A stretch of 64,000 nucleotides of DNA. Source: Chitinophagales bacterium. Its GTDB lineage: Bacteria > Bacteroidota > Bacteroidia > Chitinophagales > UBA8649. The position numbers were made by a program, and so were the translations under genes. Each line of letters begins with the position of its first letter. Position 1 is the stretch's first letter. The stretch covers positions 372,001 through 436,000 of the forward strand of contig JACJYT010000003.1 in assembly GCA_020635975.1 (NCBI GenBank), read 5' to 3'. Under the pieces are notes generated by a model that saw only the letters and a program-made list of their open reading frames with translations, did not search any database and was not told the DNA's origin. Of the stretch, positions 26,657-35,045 are shown in pieces.

Positions 26657-27094
26657 ATGTCGAAATATTTTATTTTAGCTACTTTATGTAGTTTAATGAG
26701 CTATGTTAATTCTTATGCTCAAGAAGAACTAAAGTCATCATGGATTTTAGACAAAGTAGAACTTTCTGGTTTTGTTTCCCAAGAACTAAGTTTTACCCAA
26801 GAAGAGAGCTTTTTTGCAAACTATTTAGATCCTAGTTTAAGCTTAGATTTAAGTTCTTCTAAACTTTCCATTGTGGTGGGTGGAGATGAATTAGCCTATA
26901 CTTACGAAGTGGATGGCGGAACTCTAATTTTTAGTTATCTAAATACGGTTTACATTCAATCCAATGCCTTGCTCGAAACAAAGCAAACCAAAGGAAATAC
27001 CGCCTTTCAATTCCATTTAGATGCAGGTAAGTTAATTCTTCATAGAAAGAACGAGACCTTCATAGAGAGATATACCTTTAGCTTAGCCAATTAA
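26657..27094 (+). CDS. small secreted protein, lipocalin-like pattern, function unknown
   Basis: 145 residues with a signal peptide ending near NSYAQ. The mature part has alternating strands with the WILDKVELSGF start, a hydrophilic middle and ERYTF near the end, which resembles small lipocalin-like domains of Bacteroidota, but I cannot assign a family with confidence. TATCTTGG at about 26623 may be a weak -7 box. It lies 21 bp upstream of the SprB-repeat protein and may be co-transcribed with it. Confidence 0.7.
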   Translation: MSKYFILATLCSLMSYVNSYAQEELKSSWILDKVELSGFVSQELSFTQEESFFANYLDPSLSLDLSSSKLSIVVGGDELAYTYEVDGGTLIFSYLNTVYIQSNALLETKQTKGNTAFQFHLDAGKLILHRKNETFIERYTFSLAN

Positions 27095-27115
27095 TGATCA
27101 TCTAATTTTATTCTT

Positions 27116-30100
27116 ATGAAAAAATTATACTCACTATTCTTGTGTGCAATTTTCACCAATTTAATTTTTGGCCAATTGGTTAATTATGAGGTAGAAATTA
27201 TTGCAGTAGAACGAACGAATTATTCAGATTGTGGTGGTTGTGGTGCACCGGATCCAACCTGGATAATCGATTTGGATGATAATGCTAGTACCACCATAGA
27301 TAATGTAGGAATTCACGTACCTGCAAACGGTACGGTTTATACACCAGTTAATTACTCTTTGAGCAATAGAGTGAATAGCTCCGCTACCAATTTTGTTTTA
27401 GCCTTAGATGCTTGGGAGGATAATTGTAATAACGATGTATTTAATTTTAATACCTATAATTTCTTTACCTGTTTTCCTAGTGTTTTTGGAGATAGTAGAA
27501 GATGCCAAAGCTCCAATGTAGCTTCGGTAAACTTCAGAACTTTTGCCCCTTGTGTTTGGCATAATGGCACCGCTAATTTTTGTGGAGATTATAGATTTAC
27601 TTATCGTTTTAGATGGTCCTTTAATCAAGCTCCTGTAATAGCTACACAACCTAGTCCAGCAAACAATAATTTATGTCTTGGACAAACGGTTAATTTTAGT
27701 GTTGCTCCAGCTTTAGACCCTAATGGTTGGCCTCTTGGTACCAACTATCAATGGCAAGTTTCTACGATTACCGATTGCGCCTCTGCTACAGCAGCTTCTT
27801 GGACAAATGTTGGTGGGGCTACGAATGCCAATTTCACCCCTCCTCAAACTCCAGGAACACGCTTGTATCGAGTATTAGTTACCTCTAATTGTACTTCAAA
27901 TTTTAGTAGTAATACCACTGCTTCAAACTGCGTTCGAGTGACTTATAATCCTTATGGCGTTCCTGGCGATTTAGCTCCTGCTATTCAATCGGGAATATGT
28001 GGTTCTGTTGTGCTTCCTGGTTCTACTCATAATCTTTCTACTTTACTGCCTCCAGCGGTAGGTGCCGCAAATGGGGTTTCCTATGTTTGGAGTACCACGG
28101 GAGGAAGTTTTTCACAAACCACAGGAACATCCACTGTGTGGACAGCCCCAACAACTGCAGGAAATTACATCTTAACTCTAACTTATGTTGATGCTTGTTC
28201 TAATGCTGATGCCTTCACCACTTGCGTGGTGGACGTGGGAAGTCCGAATTGCGATTTCGCTTATGTGGCTACTACTGGAACCGATGATGTTTTTGCAGGT
28301 GGACCAGATAATCCTTACAGAACTTTAGCTTATGCAATATCTCAACTTGCGGGTAGAAAGTACATCAGAATGGCAGGGGGAACCTACAATGAAAGTAGTG
28401 TAATTCAATTACAAAATGATTTGGTAATAGAAGGTGGCTATCAGTTCAGTGCAGGTATTTGGACAAAAACTAGTGTACAGCAAACCAATTTGGTCTTATC
28501 GGGCTTTCAAAATAGTACGGTTACCGGAAATGCAAGTGCAGAACACAGGGTGGGTATCTATGGAAATAATGACGATCGATTTACCCTTCAGGATTTGAAC
28601 ATTAGCACAACAGCGATAACGGGAACTACATCTAATAACAGAGGAAGATCGAATTATGCCATTTTGCTAATTAATGGTTGTGAGAACTATAATATAGTTC
28701 GTTGTACTATAGTTTCTGGAAATGCGTCTAGAGGTGCAAACGGAACTACTCCAGGTACTGCTGGTGGTCCTTCTGGAGGCTCTGGAGCTGGTCAAGGTGG
28801 GGTAGGCGCAAATGGATCTGGAAACCCAGGTGGTGGTTCTAGTGGTTCTGGTGGACAAACAGCTGCTTATAATGCCTCTATTCATCCTTCTTATGTTTTT
28901 CCTGCTGGAGCTAATGGTTCTGGTGGTGCAGGTGGAGCTGGAACGGATAATTGTCCTGGTGGACCAGGTTGTGGATTCTTTGGACCAAGCGATAGCGGTT
29001 GTGATGGTGCCGCAGGAAGTAATGGGAATCCTGGAGCCAATGGTAGAAGCTGGCAAGCTAATGATCGTCCAGTTGTGGCTATAGCAAACTCTCCTTATTA
29101 TATTCCAGGAGCGCAGGCAGGTAGTGGACAAGACGGCGGTGGCGGTGGACAAGCAGCCGGAGGTAACGGCTCTAGAGGTGGGCAATCATCACCTCTCTGT
29201 ATAGATTGTGATGGTAGAACTGGGGGAATAGGAGGAAATGGTGGACAAGCAGGTCGAGGGGGAAGTGGAGGCTATGGTTCTGGAGGTTCTTTTGGAATTT
29301 ATACGAATAACTCCTCTCTTGGTGCGAACATCACCAATGTAAATATTAATGTACCTGCAGCAGTAGCGCAAGGCGGTACTGGTGCCAATGGTAGTAGTGG
29401 TGTAAACGGAAGTGGCGGATCAAGTGGTTCTTGTAATGGCTGTGTACTACCTGGAACAAGATGTTCTGGTAGCGGCGGGACAGGAGCAAGAGGAGGAGAC
29501 GGCGGAAGAGGACGTGATGGCTCGAACGGAGAAAACGCACATTTAGTGGTAGATGGGGTAAGTTCAAACCCAAGTACCTCTATACCGAGCTTCCCAATAG
29601 TTTCTATAGAATACAATAATGCAAAAGCTTGTATTTATAGTGAAATTAATCTCACTAAAGATGGCCCTAACTCTTGGAATATTAACTTACCATTTGTAAA
29701 AGATCTAAGTGATAGTCCAGCACCGCTTGTTACCTCTTCATTTTCAAATGGTTCTCCAGAGGTACAAGTATTTAGTACTACACCTGGTCAAATTGTTAAC
29801 CTACAAGTAGGTGGCTCAACTTATAATGGCTATTTGAGAATAGCAGATGATGTAAGAGCTCTTCCTGTTCTTACTGTTTCTCCTTCGAATACAGCATGTA
29901 TTGGAACAACAGTAGATTTAAGTGCTAGCTCATGGGGAACAGAAGTAGAATATGATTGGAGAATTTATCAAGGAACAGATGTAGACAATCCATCTCTAAG
30001 TCCTTCTACTTTAGCCGCGCCTAGTTTTAATTTAACTGGTTTAAGTCCAGGTCTTTATACCGTTCGTTACCGAGTTAGAGAAATATGCTGTGGTTGGTCC

Positions 30101-32989
30101 ATTCCAGTGTACGATACCATAAAAATTGTAGATAAACCAATAGTATATCAAGTTCAAGGCGGAGGCGGCTATTGTACCGGATCCTTAGGCGCAACTGTAA
30201 GCTTAAGTGGTTCTCAAAATGGGGTAGTTTACGAACTTTTATTGAATGGTGCTCCAGTTGATACCGTAATTGGTAATGGTGCTCCTTTTGATTTTGACCC
30301 ACAACTTACTCCAGGAAACTATACGGTTTTAGCATCTAGTCTACTTGCTTGTGAACGCCTAATGCAAGGGAGCGTGAATATATTTGTTTATCCTCAACCT
30401 AACGATCAAGATGTATTAGGAGATCCCTATATCTGTAATGCTGGCGCTAATACGACTACGCTTATTAGTTTAGATGATAGCGAAATAGGAGTGAACTACC
30501 AATTAATTTTAAATGATACGGTTCCTTTAGGCGTACCAATTTCTGGAACTGGTTTTGGAGTTTCTTTCGGCGCTCAGCAACAAGCTGGTCAATATACCGT
30601 ATTGGCAACGAACAATGCTAGTTCTTGTACTCGATACTTGAGCGATACCTTGAATATCTTATTGTTGAATGGTCCAGCTCCTTTTAATGCTCTTGGTGGT
30701 GGAAGTTTTTGTGCAGGTACCGCAGGTGTGGAAATAGAACTTTCTTCATCAGCTGCCAATGTGGCTTATCAATTGTTTTGGAATTATACGGTACCTATTG
30801 GACAAGCCATTCTAGGAACGGGCTCTAGTTTAAGTTTTGGTAGCCATAGTTTAGAAGGAGAATATACTATCATTGCAACAGACGATTTAGGCTGTGAAAG
30901 TACCATGCAAGACACTCTTAACGTTAATGAGTTAAATCCGCCAACTTTCCAAACCGTTATTGTAGATGCTTTAGATTGTTTTGGAGATTCAAGCGCCTCT
31001 ATTACCGTTACCGCAACGAGTTATAACGGTAATCTTTCCTATATATTAAATGCAGATACCAATACCACTGGAGTCTTTAATAATTTAGCTGCGGGTAATT
31101 ATTTATTGTCTATAGAAGATGATAGTTTATGCTCCAATATTTATCCTGTTACACCAATTGCTATAGCAGAACCTGCACCATTAGTAATTGGTTTAGAAGC
31201 AATTAACGATGTACTTTGCTTTGGTCAAAACCAAGGGGGAATTGGAGTCAATGTTAATGGTGGCACACCATTGTATAGTTATTCTTGGACAAGCTCTAAT
31301 CTTGCTTTTAGCTCTTCGAATGAAGATATTTCAAATCTAGCTGGTGGCGATTATTATTTAAGTGTAAGTGATCAGAAGGGCTGTAGTGCAGCTGATACTT
31401 TTACGGTAAATGCGCCTACAGCGGCTTTAAGCGGCGTAATTACTACGGTAGATTTACTTTGTAATGGAAGTAATTCTGGCGAAGCAAGTATTACGGCTTC
31501 GGGTGGAACAGCTCCTTATACTTATTTATGGCATACGAATGATACTGCCCAAACAATTGTTGGCTTATCGCCAGGCAATGTGAGCGTAACGATTAAAGAT
31601 GCTAATAACTGTAGTACTTATGTGTCTAGTGCCGTAGCTGGACCAAGCACTCCTATAAGCATTACCCTAATTAGAAAAAGCAATGTTAGCTGCTTTGGAG
31701 GAAACAATGGCGAAATTTTAATAAGTGTTAGCGGTGGTACAGCACCTTACGATATTTTATGGTCGCCGAATGGAGCTAGTACTACCAGTTTAGATAGTTT
31801 GGAAGCTGGAATTTATACCGTAACGGTAAGCGATGCTAATTTATGTACCGCTGTAGCTAGCTATACCATTACAGAAGCTCCAGAAATTCAAACTAGCATA
31901 GCACCTACGCAACCTGGTTGCCCAGGAGAGGAAACAGGCTTAGCGGCAATTGGAGTAAATGGAGGAACAGCTCCATACTCTTATGTTTGGAACACTACAC
32001 CAGCGCAATTTGGTATTGTAGCAACACAACTTTCTGGAGATAGATGGTATACGGTAAGCGTTACCGATTTTAATTTATGTGTTAAGGTAGATTCTGTTTT
32101 TATCCAAAATCCAGACACCATGATTGTTAATGTTTTACCTGGAAATACGAGTTGTATAAGCGGTAATGACGGTTATGCTTATATAGAAGTAGTGGGTGGA
32201 ACGGCTCCATTTAGCTACGAATTGAATGGAAATTATCAAACCGATAGTGCCTATACTGGTTTAACTCCAGGTAGCTATTATATTTTTGTTGAAGACAATA
32301 AAGGCTGCGTGGCAAGTTCTCAGTTTTCTATAACACCCACTACCTCTTTAGATGCTACCTTGTACGCTTCTAGTTTAACTGATTTTAATCAAGTAGATGA
32401 AATTTTGGTAGTGAGTGGAGAGCCAATTGATTTGAGAGTAGACCTCGCAAATACCAACTCAACAACAGAGGTAATTGCTTATAATTGGTCGCCTTTGGCA
32501 AACCTCGACATTACGAATTGCCTAATTGATTCTCTATGCGATAATCCAAGTGCAAATCCAACGAGTTCGATGCAAGTGGTAGTGGAAGTTATTGAATTGG
32601 TTAATGGTGTTGGTTGCTCTACTTTCGATACCATTAATATTGAGGTGAGAACCGATTATCCTGTATTTTTCCCTACTGCTTTTTCTCCATTTAGTGACGA
32701 ATTTAAAACGGATTGTTTGAACGACTATTTTGAAATGAATCTTGCTGGTGCTGAAAATTTAGATGTTAAAATATTCAATAGATGGGGAGAGTTAGTGTTT
32801 TCAAACCCTAATCAAACTAATGGTCCGAGCGATCCTAACAACTTAGATTGTAGTAATCCAAGAAATGCCTGGGATGGTACATTTAATGGAGAACCAGTTC
32901 CGATGGGAGCCTATGTTTATCAGGTGATTGCTACCTACTTTGATGGTAGAGTGGAAAGCTTTAGTGGAACTGTAACTGTACTTCGTTAA
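27116..32989 (+). CDS. giant SprB-repeat, glycine-rich T9SS type B (gliding-associated) surface protein
   Basis: 1957 residues. The signal peptide ends near IFGQ. Residues about 20-170 form a Cys-rich beta domain; about 180-370 are Ig/PKD-like; about 380-520 resemble a right-handed beta-helix (YRTLAYAISQLAG, GGTYNES). A glycine-rich stretch lies at about 540-805 (28733-29540). Residues about 1280-1740 hold six SprB-type repeats built on CFG..G.I.V...GGTAPY.Y.W. The C-terminus (FFPTAFSP...VKIFNRWGELVF...WDGTFNGEPVPMGAYVYQV) is the gliding-associated type B sorting domain. SprB-like proteins are mobile adhesins in gliding Bacteroidota. Role here is inferred as adhesion. Confidence 0.93.
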   Translation: MKKLYSLFLCAIFTNLIFGQLVNYEVEIIAVERTNYSDCGGCGAPDPTWIIDLDDNASTTIDNVGIHVPANGTVYTPVNYSLSNRVNSSATNFVLALDAWEDNCNNDVFNFNTYNFFTCFPSVFGDSRRCQSSNVASVNFRTFAPCVWHNGTANFCGDYRFTYRFRWSFNQAPVIATQPSPANNNLCLGQTVNFSVAPALDPNGWPLGTNYQWQVSTITDCASATAASWTNVGGATNANFTPPQTPGTRLYRVLVTSNCTSNFSSNTTASNCVRVTYNPYGVPGDLAPAIQSGICGSVVLPGSTHNLSTLLPPAVGAANGVSYVWSTTGGSFSQTTGTSTVWTAPTTAGNYILTLTYVDACSNADAFTTCVVDVGSPNCDFAYVATTGTDDVFAGGPDNPYRTLAYAISQLAGRKYIRMAGGTYNESSVIQLQNDLVIEGGYQFSAGIWTKTSVQQTNLVLSGFQNSTVTGNASAEHRVGIYGNNDDRFTLQDLNISTTAITGTTSNNRGRSNYAILLINGCENYNIVRCTIVSGNASRGANGTTPGTAGGPSGGSGAGQGGVGANGSGNPGGGSSGSGGQTAAYNASIHPSYVFPAGANGSGGAGGAGTDNCPGGPGCGFFGPSDSGCDGAAGSNGNPGANGRSWQANDRPVVAIANSPYYIPGAQAGSGQDGGGGGQAAGGNGSRGGQSSPLCIDCDGRTGGIGGNGGQAGRGGSGGYGSGGSFGIYTNNSSLGANITNVNINVPAAVAQGGTGANGSSGVNGSGGSSGSCNGCVLPGTRCSGSGGTGARGGDGGRGRDGSNGENAHLVVDGVSSNPSTSIPSFPIVSIEYNNAKACIYSEINLTKDGPNSWNINLPFVKDLSDSPAPLVTSSFSNGSPEVQVFSTTPGQIVNLQVGGSTYNGYLRIADDVRALPVLTVSPSNTACIGTTVDLSASSWGTEVEYDWRIYQGTDVDNPSLSPSTLAAPSFNLTGLSPGLYTVRYRVREICCGWSIPVYDTIKIVDKPIVYQVQGGGGYCTGSLGATVSLSGSQNGVVYELLLNGAPVDTVIGNGAPFDFDPQLTPGNYTVLASSLLACERLMQGSVNIFVYPQPNDQDVLGDPYICNAGANTTTLISLDDSEIGVNYQLILNDTVPLGVPISGTGFGVSFGAQQQAGQYTVLATNNASSCTRYLSDTLNILLLNGPAPFNALGGGSFCAGTAGVEIELSSSAANVAYQLFWNYTVPIGQAILGTGSSLSFGSHSLEGEYTIIATDDLGCESTMQDTLNVNELNPPTFQTVIVDALDCFGDSSASITVTATSYNGNLSYILNADTNTTGVFNNLAAGNYLLSIEDDSLCSNIYPVTPIAIAEPAPLVIGLEAINDVLCFGQNQGGIGVNVNGGTPLYSYSWTSSNLAFSSSNEDISNLAGGDYYLSVSDQKGCSAADTFTVNAPTAALSGVITTVDLLCNGSNSGEASITASGGTAPYTYLWHTNDTAQTIVGLSPGNVSVTIKDANNCSTYVSSAVAGPSTPISITLIRKSNVSCFGGNNGEILISVSGGTAPYDILWSPNGASTTSLDSLEAGIYTVTVSDANLCTAVASYTITEAPEIQTSIAPTQPGCPGEETGLAAIGVNGGTAPYSYVWNTTPAQFGIVATQLSGDRWYTVSVTDFNLCVKVDSVFIQNPDTMIVNVLPGNTSCISGNDGYAYIEVVGGTAPFSYELNGNYQTDSAYTGLTPGSYYIFVEDNKGCVASSQFSITPTTSLDATLYASSLTDFNQVDEILVVSGEPIDLRVDLANTNSTTEVIAYNWSPLANLDITNCLIDSLCDNPSANPTSSMQVVVEVIELVNGVGCSTFDTINIEVRTDYPVFFPTAFSPFSDEFKTDCLNDYFEMNLAGAENLDVKIFNRWGELVFSNPNQTNGPSDPNNLDCSNPRNAWDGTFNGEPVPMGAYVYQVIATYFDGRVESFSGTVTVLR

Positions 32990-33003
32990 AATAAAGATAG
33001 AGA

Positions 33004-33219
33004 ATGAAAGAAAGTCTGACAGATAAAGTAAGTATGTATGCTGCAATGCTTGTTTCAGGTATACTAAGTTTTTACTTTATGCTTACCGAATCTGGACCTT
33101 TTCTTTTTTTGGCCGAATTACAAGCTGACTATCTCTTTGATGGATCTTATTACCCGAAATATACTTTTGTTGCCATCTTTTTGGCAATAAGCGGCGTATG
33201 TATGTTAGTTATTATTTAA
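33004..33219 (+). CDS. small two-helix membrane protein
   Basis: 71 residues with two hydrophobic segments (about 12-32 and 51-70) joined by a polar loop containing FDGSYYPKY. It starts 14 bp after the adhesin stop and ends before a strong terminator, so it is probably the last gene of that operon. No family recognised. The ATG start, correct length and terminator position favour a real gene, though homology evidence is lacking. Confidence 0.6.
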   Translation: MKESLTDKVSMYAAMLVSGILSFYFMLTESGPFLFLAELQADYLFDGSYYPKYTFVAIFLAISGVCMLVII

Positions 33220-33265
33220 GCCGCTTTTTAAGAAGGTATTGAAAGATAATTAAGCTTTTAAAAAC

Positions 33266-33293
33266 AAAAAGCCCTTCTTTAGAAGGGCTTTTT
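33266..33293. terminator. terminator at the end of the adhesin operon
   Basis: A 13-bp stem, 33266-33278 with 33281-33293, flanked by an A-run and a T-run, so it can work on both strands. The insertion sequence begins 9 bp downstream. Confidence 0.9.
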
Positions 33294-33340
33294 TATCAAT
33301 TTGTCTTGTCCTGGAAAAAGTTGACTCAAACTAAAAAGAA

Positions 33341-33748
33341 ATGAGTAAACAGTCTAGAGAAGAAAAAACAGCGAAATCCCCCCAAGTTTATAGTGAAGGA
33401 TTTAAACGAATGATAGTCTCGGAGTATGAATCGGGGAAATCAAGTAAAGCAGGGTTAAAACGCAAATATGGTATTTCAGGAAACTCTTGTATACCAAGAT
33501 GGTTAAAAAAATATGGTAAATTTGATCATCCTACCTATACATCAAAAGGAAGACCATTGAAAGATATCCAAAAACGAAGAGAGAAAGAGCTAGAACAATC
33601 TATTCGAAGTAGAGAAAAGGAGCTAGAAAAGCAATTAGCACTAAAAGAAGCAGAACTTCAAGCCTACAAGCAATTTATCTCTATTGCTGAACGAGAATTA
33701 AACATTAAGATTGTAAAAAAGTCTGGCGCCAAGCAGTCCAAGAAATAG
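33341..33748 (+). CDS. IS3-family transposase OrfA (HTH subunit)
   Basis: 135 residues. The N-terminal helix-turn-helix binds the IS ends (SEGFKRMIVSEYESGKSSKAGLKRKYGISGN region). A long heptad-rich coiled coil follows (about residues 75-125, REKELEQSIRSREKELEKQL), the usual leucine-zipper dimerisation part. Its 3' end contains the A AAA AAG slippery heptamer at 33715-33721. A -1 shift there joins it without a stop to the OrfB frame, giving the fused OrfAB transposase. Confidence 0.92.
   Translation: MSKQSREEKTAKSPQVYSEGFKRMIVSEYESGKSSKAGLKRKYGISGNSCIPRWLKKYGKFDHPTYTSKGRPLKDIQKRREKELEQSIRSREKELEKQLALKEAELQAYKQFISIAERELNIKIVKKSGAKQSKK
33715..33721 (+). promoter_or_regulatory. programmed -1 ribosomal frameshift heptamer
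   Basis: A AAA AAG in the correct phase for orfA. After a -1 slip the frame from 33721 (GTC TGG CGC CAA ...) has no stop before the first OrfB residues. This is the standard IS3-family mechanism. Confidence 0.85.
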
Positions 33749-33762
33749 CAAAGGGAAGCAAC

Positions 33763-34635
33763 TTGAGTGTACCTCACTTAAGCAGACTGTTTGGCTATAG
33801 TAAGCAAGCCTACTATAAGAGAACATCCACTAAAACCAATATTAGCCACAAAAAAGAGCTTAAATCATTAGTGTTAGCAGTAAAGCATCAGCTTCCGAAA
33901 TGTGGCGGCAGAAAGATACACCATATCATCTCAAAGAAGTTGAAAGCTCAAGGGGTGAAAGTTGGTAGGGATAAGTTATTTGATTTTTTACGTGATGAAA
34001 ATTTACTTGCTTATAAAAGGAAGAAATACCATAAAACAACGAATTCAAAACATTGGATGCGGAAGTATCCTAACCAAATTAAAGACCTAGAAATAATACG
34101 TCCAGAACAAGTATGGGTTGCGGATATTACATACCTACAAGTAAAAAAGAAACACTATTATCTACACTTAATAACAGATGCCTATTCTAAAAAAATCATG
34201 GGATATCAATTAGCAAATAATATGATGACTATAGAAACTACCAAAGCTCTAGAAAAAGCACTAGATAAAAGGATTTATACTAAAAAGTTAATCCATCATT
34301 CAGATAGAGGTTTACAGTATTGTAGTAAAGAATATACTGACCTATTAAAATCTAATCATATCGAGATTAGCATGACAGAGAACTCCGACCCTTACGAAAA
34401 TGCAGTCGCTGAAAGGATTAATGGAATATTAAAAGACGAATTTGGTATGGATCACATATTTGAAGACTTCTATTCAATGAATAAACAACTTGATGAAGCC
34501 ATACATATCTATAATGGATTTAGACCACATTTATCTATCCACTTAAACACTCCAAACCGAGCTCACTTGCAACAAAAAATGAAAATTAAAACCTATAAAA
34601 ACAAAAAGGGTTCAAAACTAGTTTTGAACCCTTAA
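33763..34635 (+). CDS. IS3-family transposase OrfB (DDE integrase core)
   Basis: 290 residues counted from TTG 33763, but it is probably expressed mainly as OrfAB by frameshifting from 33721. An N-terminal HTH_21-like part (RKIHHIISKKLKAQG) precedes the rve core with all three catalytic acids: WVADITY (Asp), HHSDRGLQY (Asp) and the Glu in NAVAERINGILKDEF. The catalytic triad and C-terminus are intact, so the element may be active. The final codons lie in a perfect hairpin (34606-34633). Confidence 0.93.
   Translation: MSVPHLSRLFGYSKQAYYKRTSTKTNISHKKELKSLVLAVKHQLPKCGGRKIHHIISKKLKAQGVKVGRDKLFDFLRDENLLAYKRKKYHKTTNSKHWMRKYPNQIKDLEIIRPEQVWVADITYLQVKKKHYYLHLITDAYSKKIMGYQLANNMMTIETTKALEKALDKRIYTKKLIHHSDRGLQYCSKEYTDLLKSNHIEISMTENSDPYENAVAERINGILKDEFGMDHIFEDFYSMNKQLDEAIHIYNGFRPHLSIHLNTPNRAHLQQKMKIKTYKNKKGSKLVLNP
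34606..34633. terminator. hairpin overlapping the orfB 3' end
   Basis: A perfect 13-bp stem, 34606-34618 with 34621-34633, preceded by an A-run and followed by AATTATTCTT. It overlaps the last codons of orfB and probably ends IS transcription or blocks incoming transcripts. Confidence 0.65.
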
Positions 34636-34704
34636 TTATTCTTGTAATTTTACAACCTAATCAGTCAACCTTTTTCAGGACGTTACAATTAACTTAGGCG
34701 ATGA

Positions 34705-34881
34705 TTAACCTTCGTTTTTAGCACTTTGAACTTCAACTCTAATGTCTTGTGCTAAACCTTTAAGTTCTTGTAACTTTTTTCTAAGTCTAGTACCAGCAGC
34801 TTTGTTTCCTTTACCAAAGAAATTTGCAGCATCATCTGCCATTGAAGCGGTAAGCTCTTGTAATTGTGTGAATTTTTCCAT
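34705..34881 (-). CDS. histone H1-like (Hc1-type) small protein
   Basis: 58 residues, below the usual length cut-off. It starts at ATG 34881 (MEKFTQLQELTASMADDAANFF) and contains the hallmark GKGNKAAGTRLRKKLQELK followed by GLAQDIRVEVQSAKNEG to the TAA at 34705. This is the small Lys-rich Hc1/H1-like family found across Bacteroidota, thought to bind DNA. The right end of the IS lies 17 bp past its stop, so the coding sequence is complete but its native downstream sequence is now split by the insertion. Confidence 0.9.
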   Translation of the reverse strand: MEKFTQLQELTASMADDAANFFGKGNKAAGTRLRKKLQELKGLAQDIRVEVQSAKNEG

Positions 34882-35045
34882 TTAATAAGGTTTTGAATTT
34901 ATTAATAATAAAGCGAAGTTACGTAATGCTCTAGTTTAAATGCAAGTAAATCAAGGCTTTTTGTATAAGGAGTAATCCACAATTCAGCGTATTTATGTTG
35001 ATTATTTTCATTTTATACTATTAATTCGAGTAAAATCCCAAATTT

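Larger units (their letters stand above)
33302..34687 (+). mobile_element. IS3-family insertion sequence, apparently intact
   Basis: About 1386 bp. The left end (TGTCTTGTCCTGG..., 33302-33326) and right end (reverse complement TGTAACGTCCTGA..., 34663-34687) share a 19-bp core with two mismatches, and the element has TG...CA ends. Both flanks read ATT (33299-33301 and 34688-34690), a 3-bp target duplication typical of this family. It encodes OrfA and OrfB with a -1 frameshift heptamer. It inserted in the gap between the adhesin terminator and the convergent Hc1-like gene, breaking neither. Confidence 0.9.

Noticed and set aside
28667..29616. Antisense and alternative-frame ORFs within the glycine-rich part of the adhesin
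   Set aside because: Repetitive codon shadows (GGN/TCN rich) of the real frame, with Thr/Ser- or Pro-rich low-complexity translations.
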